NCBI GenBank assembly: GCA_018362935.1
Contig: JAHALQ010000007.1
Span: 1 to 64,000, forward strand
Reading direction: 5' to 3'
DNA from: Pseudomonadota bacterium
GTDB taxonomy: Bacteria; Pseudomonadota; Alphaproteobacteria; RF32; CAG-239
Length of the DNA stretch: 64,000 nucleotides
The translations under genes and the position numbers were made by a program. Below the pieces are notes generated by a model, which was not told the DNA's origin, did no database searches, and worked only from the letters and a program-made list of their open reading frames with translations. Shown piece after piece: positions 59,430 through 64,000 of the stretch. Each line of letters opens with the position of its first letter. Within the stretch, counting starts at the first letter, position 1.

Positions 59430-59861
59430 ATGGTAAGCGTCAGCGCAAAATTTAAAGAGTTGGACAAGTATATTGAGAACTTCAAAAGCCTTAATGATGA
59501 GGCCAAAGAGAACCTGAACGACCACATTGCCGGCGTTTTGGAAAGTTCTACCGTTCGGCGTTTTGAAACTGAGAAAGATCCGGAAGGCAAAAGCTGGAAG
59601 CCTAACCTTCGCGGCGGCAAAATTCTAACGCTGCACGGCTATTTATGCGGCAGCATTATCGGCCAGGCCACCAAAGATTATGCCGAAGTCGGTTCGGTAC
59701 TGGAGTATTCGCGTATTCATCAGGAAGGAGGCGTGATTCAATTTGTTAAGAAAAAAGGCTCTGTCACCATGCCGGCGCGTCCTTACTTGGGCGTTTCAAA
59801 ACAGGACAAAGCCGCTATCGGCCGCGTGATCGAAAGTTTTATTAACGGAGCTTTATCATGA
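59430..59861 (+). CDS. Virion morphogenesis protein (Mu gpG-like tail completion)
   Basis: The 143-residue protein fits the phage virion-morphogenesis family: RRFETEKDPEGKSWKPN, a central L-H-G-Y-L-C-G-S segment, S-R-I-H-Q-E-G-G and the ending P-A-R-P-Y-L-G-V-S. In Mu the equivalent gene G lies right after F; here it is between the gp36 and gp37 equivalents. It overlaps the next gene by four bases. Confidence 0.85.
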   Translation: MVSVSAKFKELDKYIENFKSLNDEAKENLNDHIAGVLESSTVRRFETEKDPEGKSWKPNLRGGKILTLHGYLCGSIIGQATKDYAEVGSVLEYSRIHQEGGVIQFVKKKGSVTMPARPYLGVSKQDKAAIGRVIESFINGALS

Positions 59862-60442
59862 CTCGGCCTTTTGAAAATCCGATTTTAAGCATTGAAAAAG
59901 CCATCATTGCCAGGCTGCAAAAAGCCGTTGATGACGGTCTGCTCGGGTATAAAATTCCGGTTATAGCCTCTTATGCCGGAGAGGGCGACGACGATATCCC
60001 GCATCTTATCAAAACCCGCAGTCCCGCGGTTTGGGTTACCTACAGCGGTGAAGAAGCGTCACAGATCGGCAGCAAAGATGTCAACGCCTATTTTATGCTG
60101 ATCATCTATGTACGCAACAACCGTTCGGAAAATGCCGCCCGCGAAGGTTCGCTTAACCACGCCGGCGCTTATCAGTTAATCAGCGACCTTAAAAAGCTGC
60201 TGATTAAGCAAGATCTGGGTCTGCCGATCGAACCTTTTGCTTTTATTGAAGCCAAGCCGATTATCAACGCCCGGTTGGAGAAATACTATACCACCATGTT
60301 CGGTTTACGCTTCAAAACCCTGTACACCCAACCGGCTTCAAACAAGCCCTATGCGGAACTGTCCGATTTCCTGCGTGTCAAAGGCAAATGGATTATCGGC
60401 CAAAATGAACAAGAAGTTTTATTTAACGTTAACAAGGAGTAA
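59858..60442 (+). CDS. Tail terminator-like protein (Mu gp37-like, DUF1834)
   Basis: The 194-residue protein fits DUF1834: I-L-S-I-E-K-A-I-I-A-R-L near the start, SPAVWVTYSGEEA, FMLIIYVRNNRSENAAREGS and a late KYYTTMFGLRFKTLY. Family members cap the tail tube. The ATG overlaps the previous stop (ATGA). Confidence 0.85.
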   Translation: MTRPFENPILSIEKAIIARLQKAVDDGLLGYKIPVIASYAGEGDDDIPHLIKTRSPAVWVTYSGEEASQIGSKDVNAYFMLIIYVRNNRSENAAREGSLNHAGAYQLISDLKKLLIKQDLGLPIEPFAFIEAKPIINARLEKYYTTMFGLRFKTLYTQPASNKPYAELSDFLRVKGKWIIGQNEQEVLFNVNKE

Positions 60443-60445
60443 CCG

Positions 60446-60619
60446 ATGCCAAAAATTTTTGTAAAACCGGCAAAAGACGACCTGAAGGTCTATAAACCCG
60501 ACATGACCGTTCTTTCCGCCAACGGCGAACCCGTCGAAGATAATATCTACTGGCGGCGCCGCCAACGTGACAACGAAATTGTCATTGAATCTGTTAAACC
60601 TGCCAAAAAAGGAAAATAA
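60446..60619 (+). CDS. DUF2635 phage protein (Mu gp38-like)
   Basis: A 57-residue frame from an ATG at 60446, with AAGGAG seven bases upstream, ends at 60619 just before the sheath gene. It reads VKPAKDDLKVYKP, then PVEDNIYWRRRQRDNEIVIE, which fits DUF2635, the small protein preceding the tail sheath in Mu-like phages. Role unknown. Confidence 0.85.
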   Translation: MPKIFVKPAKDDLKVYKPDMTVLSANGEPVEDNIYWRRRQRDNEIVIESVKPAKKGK

Positions 60620-60620
60620 C

Positions 60621-62090
60621 ATGGTACAATCTATAGATTATGATGAAATCACCCAGACCCGGGTTCCCGGCGCCTATTGCGAGATAGACAATTCTCTGGC
60701 CAATCGGGGCTTGTCCGGCAAACCCTCAGCCGGGCTGCTGATCGGGCAAAAGCTGGCCGGGTTGTTGGAATACAACAAAATTTCCGGACTGATTAACAAT
60801 GCCGATCAGGTTATTCCGTTGGCAGGCGAGGGCTCCGAACTGCATCGCATGGCCAAAGCTTGGTTCAAAAATAACAAACAAAGCAAGCTTTTTATTATCG
60901 CGGTTGAACAGACCGAAGGCACGGCAGCCGTTTATCATCTGGCTGTTACCGCCGCTCAGGTCAAAGCCGGTATGGTCAATTTGATGATCGGCGGTAGCCA
61001 TGTTCGGCTGACAATCAACGAAGGTGACACCGCCGCCGAAATTACCACGGCGCTGATTGCCAAAATTAACGCTAATGCCATGCTTCCGGTTACGGCAGCC
61101 ACGGTTGCCGAAAAAGATGCTGAGATTGATCTGACGGCCAAGCATAAAGGTGACAACGGCAATTTTATTGACATTCGGCTCAATTATTATGACGGCGAAA
61201 CCACGGCCGACGGCGTATCGGTAGCCGTTAGTCAAAAAACCAACGGTGCCGGCAATGCCAGTCTGGCCGATACAATTGCGGCCATCGGCGATTTTTACGC
61301 GCCGACGATTGTTTCTTCTTATACCGATGCCGCCAATATCCGGTTGTTGAAAGAAGAAATCAAACGCCGCTTTGGGGCGATGGTCAATAATGAAAGCTCT
61401 GTTTATATGGTGTTTAAAGGCACTTTAAGCGAAATGTTAAACAAAGTTGAGGGTGTTAATCACCAGTGCTTCAGCGTCATGATGGACTATAAAAGCCCGA
61501 ATATGCCGGAAGAACGTGCAAGCGCTTATGCTGCCGTTTCGGCAATCGAGTTCCAGAAAGATCCGGCGCGCCAGATTGCCGGTTTGGAACTGGTCGGCGA
61601 CCTGCCGGCTCAGGAAGAACTGAGCGCCGAGGAACGCAATATGCTGCTTGAGGCCGGGGTTGCCACGGTCAAAGTTAATGCGGACGGTTGCACCATCATT
61701 GAACGCGAAGCGACCACATATCGCAAAAACAGTGTCGGTGCCACCGATACCAGCTATTTTGACATGACCACCACCCAGACCGTCATTTATCTGCGTTATT
61801 CGTGGAAAGAACGGATCCAGCAGAAATTCCAGCGCTGCAAACTGGCGGGCGACGATTACGAAGTCCAACCGGGACAGAAAATTGTCACGCCGAAGGTCTT
61901 GACCGGCGAAATTATCGCTTTGGCCGAAGATTGGCTGGCGGCAGGGCTGATTGAAGATATCAGCGGCTTTAAGAACACCATTCTTACCATGCTGGATGCC
62001 AATGATACCGAACGGCTCAATCAACTGCTGCAGCCGAACCCAATAAACAACCTGCGCATTGCCGCCGGTAAACTGCAATTTGTTTGTTAA
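60621..62090 (+). CDS. Contractile tail sheath protein (Mu gpL-like)
   Basis: The 489-residue protein forms the contractile outer tube. It matches Mu gpL in length and layout: TRVPGAYCEIDNSLAN at the start, ATTYRKNSVGATDTSYFDMT and IYLRYSWKERIQQKFQRCKL in the C-terminal third, then P-G-Q-K-I-V-T-P-K. The ATG at 60621 follows the DUF2635 stop by one base; the longer open frame upstream is the overlap with that gene. Confidence 0.93.
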   Translation: MVQSIDYDEITQTRVPGAYCEIDNSLANRGLSGKPSAGLLIGQKLAGLLEYNKISGLINNADQVIPLAGEGSELHRMAKAWFKNNKQSKLFIIAVEQTEGTAAVYHLAVTAAQVKAGMVNLMIGGSHVRLTINEGDTAAEITTALIAKINANAMLPVTAATVAEKDAEIDLTAKHKGDNGNFIDIRLNYYDGETTADGVSVAVSQKTNGAGNASLADTIAAIGDFYAPTIVSSYTDAANIRLLKEEIKRRFGAMVNNESSVYMVFKGTLSEMLNKVEGVNHQCFSVMMDYKSPNMPEERASAYAAVSAIEFQKDPARQIAGLELVGDLPAQEELSAEERNMLLEAGVATVKVNADGCTIIEREATTYRKNSVGATDTSYFDMTTTQTVIYLRYSWKERIQQKFQRCKLAGDDYEVQPGQKIVTPKVLTGEIIALAEDWLAAGLIEDISGFKNTILTMLDANDTERLNQLLQPNPINNLRIAAGKLQFVC

Positions 62091-62104
62091 AAAGGAACCT
62101 GTAC

Positions 62105-62467
62105 ATGAACATGAATCCAAATATGAAGTATGGCGAAGGAACGCTGAAAGCCGACGGCGAAAACATTGAAATGATGGATATCAGTTATTCGCTGAACGGA
62201 AAAGTCCGTACCGCTACCGATAACGGGCAGGGCTATACCACCCAAACCAAAGGCGGCTGGGTAAAAGGAAAAGTTCCGATGCGCCCGGGCCTTTCAATCG
62301 AAAAACTTAAAGCCATGGATGACGTGACCGTGGTTTGGGATCTCGACACCGGTCAAACCTATACTGCTGCCCATGCCTGGTTGGAGGGTGAACCGGAAGT
62401 CGTCAAAGACGGCTTTGAAGTTCAGTTCGGTTACAAAAAAGCCAACGAAATCGTCACGGGAGCTTAA
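62105..62467 (+). CDS. Tail tube protein (Mu gpM-like)
   Basis: The 120-residue protein fits the Mu tail tube family (M is 118): G-E-G-T-L-K-A-D-G-E, K-G-G-W-V-K-G-K-V-P-M, TVVWDLDTGQTYTAAHAWL and the ending FEVQFGYKKANEI. The ATG at 62105 (or 62111) follows AAAAGGAACC. It is the inner tube within the sheath. Confidence 0.9.
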   Translation: MNMNPNMKYGEGTLKADGENIEMMDISYSLNGKVRTATDNGQGYTTQTKGGWVKGKVPMRPGLSIEKLKAMDDVTVVWDLDTGQTYTAAHAWLEGEPEVVKDGFEVQFGYKKANEIVTGA

Positions 62468-62470
62468 GAG

Positions 62471-62818
62471 ATGAATCAACAATTCACTTTAAAAGACGGC
62501 CTTAAAAACGGCAGTGAAACGCACAAAGACGTGGAGATACGGGCACTGACGGCCGGTGATATCATAATCGCCAACGAAAAAAGCCGCGAAGTCTTTTTGA
62601 CGCCGCAGGGACCGATTCTGATGTGTCCGAGTGACAAAGTTATGATCGAAGTACTTTGCCGGGTCATTACCAAATTCGGCGACCTGAAAATGCCTTTGAG
62701 TAAAGAAGAGTTTTATAAGCTTTCGCTTACCGATTTTGACATTTTAACCGAAAAATATCTTGAAATGCGGGAGAAGTCGGACCTCGACGCCCTGGGGCGA
62801 GATAGTCAGCCGCTATAA
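62471..62818 (+). CDS. Tail assembly chaperone (Mu gp41-like)
   Basis: The 115-residue protein has the family features: L-K-D-G-L near the start, EIRALTAGDIIIANEKS, and C-R-V-I-T-K-F-G-D-L-K-M-P. In Mu and many tailed phages this gene is read both normally and with a frameshift; the longer form helps load the tape measure. Its end overlaps the shifted frame by about 60 bases. Confidence 0.85.
   Translation: MNQQFTLKDGLKNGSETHKDVEIRALTAGDIIIANEKSREVFLTPQGPILMCPSDKVMIEVLCRVITKFGDLKMPLSKEEFYKLSLTDFDILTEKYLEMREKSDLDALGRDSQPL
62795..62800 (+). other. Probable -2 ribosomal frameshift site
   Basis: In the chaperone frame the ribosome reads CTG GGG CGA GAT. The heptamer GGGGCGA stands about six codons before the stop. 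A slip back by two bases after GGG CGA lets it continue GAG ATA GTC into the second frame, which is open to 62957. As I recall, phage Mu uses a -2 shift at the same kind of GGGCGA sequence in this gene. Confidence 0.65.
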
Positions 62819-62957
62819 TGACACGCTGGATCTGGTGTTGGTAGCGGCTCGTACCCTGCATTTCTCCGAAACCGAGATTCTGGATATGCCGCTTTCCCGC
62901 GTTATCCGTTATCTTCAAAACCTAAACAAACTGAAAGACAAATATCAATGGCTGTAA
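62799..62957 (+). CDS. Frameshift extension of the tail assembly chaperone (41-prime type)
   Basis: This 53-codon stretch, ending at a stop at 62957, reads EIVSRYNDTLDLVLVAARTL and continues with S-E-T-E-I-L-D-M-P and a charged end. It has no ribosome site or plausible ATG of its own and makes sense as the C-terminal part of a fusion with the chaperone. Its stop overlaps the tape-measure start by ten bases. Confidence 0.7.
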   Translation, partial: EIVSRYNDTLDLVLVAARTLHFSETEILDMPLSRVIRYLQNLNKLKDKYQWL

Positions 62958-64000
62958 AAGACCTGAAAGCATCGTTTAAGCTGGATTTAATCGGCAATTT
63001 GTTCGATAAGACCCAGCAGCTTTCCAACCGGCTGGCTCGCATGGGCCAGACCGGCAGCCGCAGCGCGTACTATTTGTCAAAAAGTTTGCAGGCTGCCGAT
63101 ATGGGCTTAAACAAGCTGGCCAACCGCTACACCGGTTTTATTACCGGTGCCGGCGGAGCGATGGCGGTTCGCAATGCCGCCAGCCTGGAACTGCGCCTGA
63201 CCCGCTTGGGTATTCAGGCCGAAATCAGTCAGGATGAGGTTAATCAACTTAATAATGAGATCTATCGCATTTCACAGCTGCGGGACATCAATATCAATCC
63301 GGACGAGCTTTTGGCTTCGGTTGAAAAGATTGTCAGCAAAACCGGCAATCTCAAATTTGCTGAAGATAACCTCCAAAATTTGGCCTATACCATTTCCGCC
63401 ACCGGTGCCGCCGGTAACGATGTCGGCGCCATGGCAGCGGATTTGTTTGAAAAGTTTAACATTAAAGACGCCAATCAGATGATTGCTACCTTGGGAATGC
63501 TGGTTAATCAGGGCAAGGCAGGCGCTTTTGAACTCCGCGATTTGGCAACACAAGGCGAAAGAGCAACTTCGGCTTACGGGCAAATGGGCAGAACCGGTGT
63601 CGAAGCTGCTGCCGAAATGGGTGCCATGTTGCAAATGGCTCGCAAAGCCACCGGTTCGCCGGAGCAGGCCGCCACCTCTCTGGAAGCTTACATTCGCAAT
63701 CTGAATGCTACCGAAAAACGTGCCAAACTGAAAAAAGCCGGTATTCGGCTAATGGATCCGGAAGATCCGAAACGCATGCGTTCGGCGATAGATATTGCCA
63801 AGGATTTAATTCGGCTGACAAAAGGCAATGTTGAGAAAATCGGCAGTGTGATTGATGCCGAAGGAATTAAAGCCCTCAACGCGATGATTATCGAATACAA
63901 ACAGACCGGCGCGTTTGAGACGGTTGACAGCTTTGTCAACATCAGCCGTGAAAGTAAAGGTCTGTTAGAAGATTCCGCCCGTATTGCCGGTACGCTTGAC
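62948..64000 (+). CDS. Tape-measure protein, N-terminal part (Mu gp42-like)
   Basis: From an ATG at 62948 the frame stays open for 351 codons to the window edge. The product is helical and alanine-rich with NLFDKTQQLSNRLARMGQ, IAGTLD at the edge and internal GAAGNDVGAMAADLFEKF, typical of tape-measure proteins, which set tail length and later help DNA entry. A hydrophobic segment FITGAGGAMAVRNAASLE occurs near residue 59. The rest of the gene and the tail tip and base-plate genes lie beyond the window. Confidence 0.85.
   Translation, partial: MAVKDLKASFKLDLIGNLFDKTQQLSNRLARMGQTGSRSAYYLSKSLQAADMGLNKLANRYTGFITGAGGAMAVRNAASLELRLTRLGIQAEISQDEVNQLNNEIYRISQLRDININPDELLASVEKIVSKTGNLKFAEDNLQNLAYTISATGAAGNDVGAMAADLFEKFNIKDANQMIATLGMLVNQGKAGAFELRDLATQGERATSAYGQMGRTGVEAAAEMGAMLQMARKATGSPEQAATSLEAYIRNLNATEKRAKLKKAGIRLMDPEDPKRMRSAIDIAKDLIRLTKGNVEKIGSVIDAEGIKALNAMIIEYKQTGAFETVDSFVNISRESKGLLEDSARIAGTLD

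Larger units (their letters stand above)
39510..64000 (+). mobile_element. Mu-like transposable prophage, right end outside the window
   Basis: Gene order is that of phage Mu: leftward repressor, ner, transposase A, target ATPase B, early genes, GemA, Mor-type activator, lysis genes, then head and tail genes up to the tape measure. All but the repressor and one secreted protein read rightward. The left end is not exactly resolved: it lies between the hydrolase start at 39258 and the repeat block at 39543, with TG dinucleotides at 39512 and 39518 as candidates for the transposon terminus. No frameshifts were seen in the essential genes, so it may be functional. Confidence 0.93.

Noticed and set aside
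1..64000. CRISPR arrays or rRNA genes
   Set aside because: No regularly spaced repeats of 25-40 bases and no rRNA sequence were seen on either strand.

Overview
The window reads as part of the chromosome of an alphaproteobacterium, running into an integrated Mu-like (transposable) prophage. The alphaproteobacterial signature rests on several independent genes: cckA, mipZ, a short hdaA-type DnaA homologue, an FtsA/FtsZ pair with a long FtsZ linker, and XRE regulators of a type common in that class. Fermentative and acid-resistance genes (adhE, adiC/adiA), a lysozyme-inhibitor lipoprotein and copper-binding genes suggest an oxygen-poor, host-associated life such as the gut. That lifestyle is inference from gene content, and no species can be named.

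Host part (1 to about 39.3 kb). At 0.3-8.6 kb lies a division and cell-wall cluster in the order mraY-ftsW-murG-murB-ftsQ-ftsA-ftsZ, closed by a strong terminator; murD, murC and ddl, usual neighbours in this cluster, are absent. From 19.5 back to 9.2 kb runs a long minus-strand series: dacA (D,D-carboxypeptidase with SPOR domain), mipZ, pgm, a TM1410/MJ1477-type secreted glycosidase-like protein, fliQ-fliR-flhB, cckA and hdaA, many overlapping by 1 to 29 bases. A tRNA-His gene at 19.7 kb separates this from a mixed region: a P-loop kinase-like protein, an RTX-related membrane-anchored protein, adhE, a charged coiled-coil periplasmic protein, a broken Nudix gene, lipoproteins (one MliC-like), and a two-gene copper unit consisting of a 37-residue metallothionein-like peptide and csoR behind a recognisable operator. 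Then come a HAD hydrolase, a YetF-type membrane protein, a LysR regulator divergent from adiC-adiA, a 6S-like RNA with its own terminator, an XRE regulator, an outer-membrane beta-barrel and an alpha/beta hydrolase.

Prophage part (about 39.5 kb to beyond the right edge). The order follows phage Mu: leftward CI-like repressor, operator region, ner, transposase A, ATPase B, an early block (double winged-helix protein, HTH protein, GapR, DUF3164, GemA), a Mor-type activator, a small accessory block (NrdD-like peptide, a leftward secreted protein, a C4-like antisense RNA with a Rha-type gene), then the late operon: endolysin, holin-like protein, DksA/TraR finger, gp25-gp30 equivalents, protease/scaffold with internal start, decoration-like protein, major head protein, gp35-gp38 equivalents, sheath, tube, tail-assembly chaperone with a probable -2 frameshift, and a tape-measure gene cut by the window edge.

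The most interesting accessory signals are the MuF head protein fused to a PBECR-like nuclease domain and followed by a structured non-coding stretch and an AT-rich membrane protein, the C4-like RNA upstream of the Rha gene, phage-borne GapR, the conserved-looking frameshift site, recurring hairpins at operon boundaries, and the metallothionein/CsoR unit.
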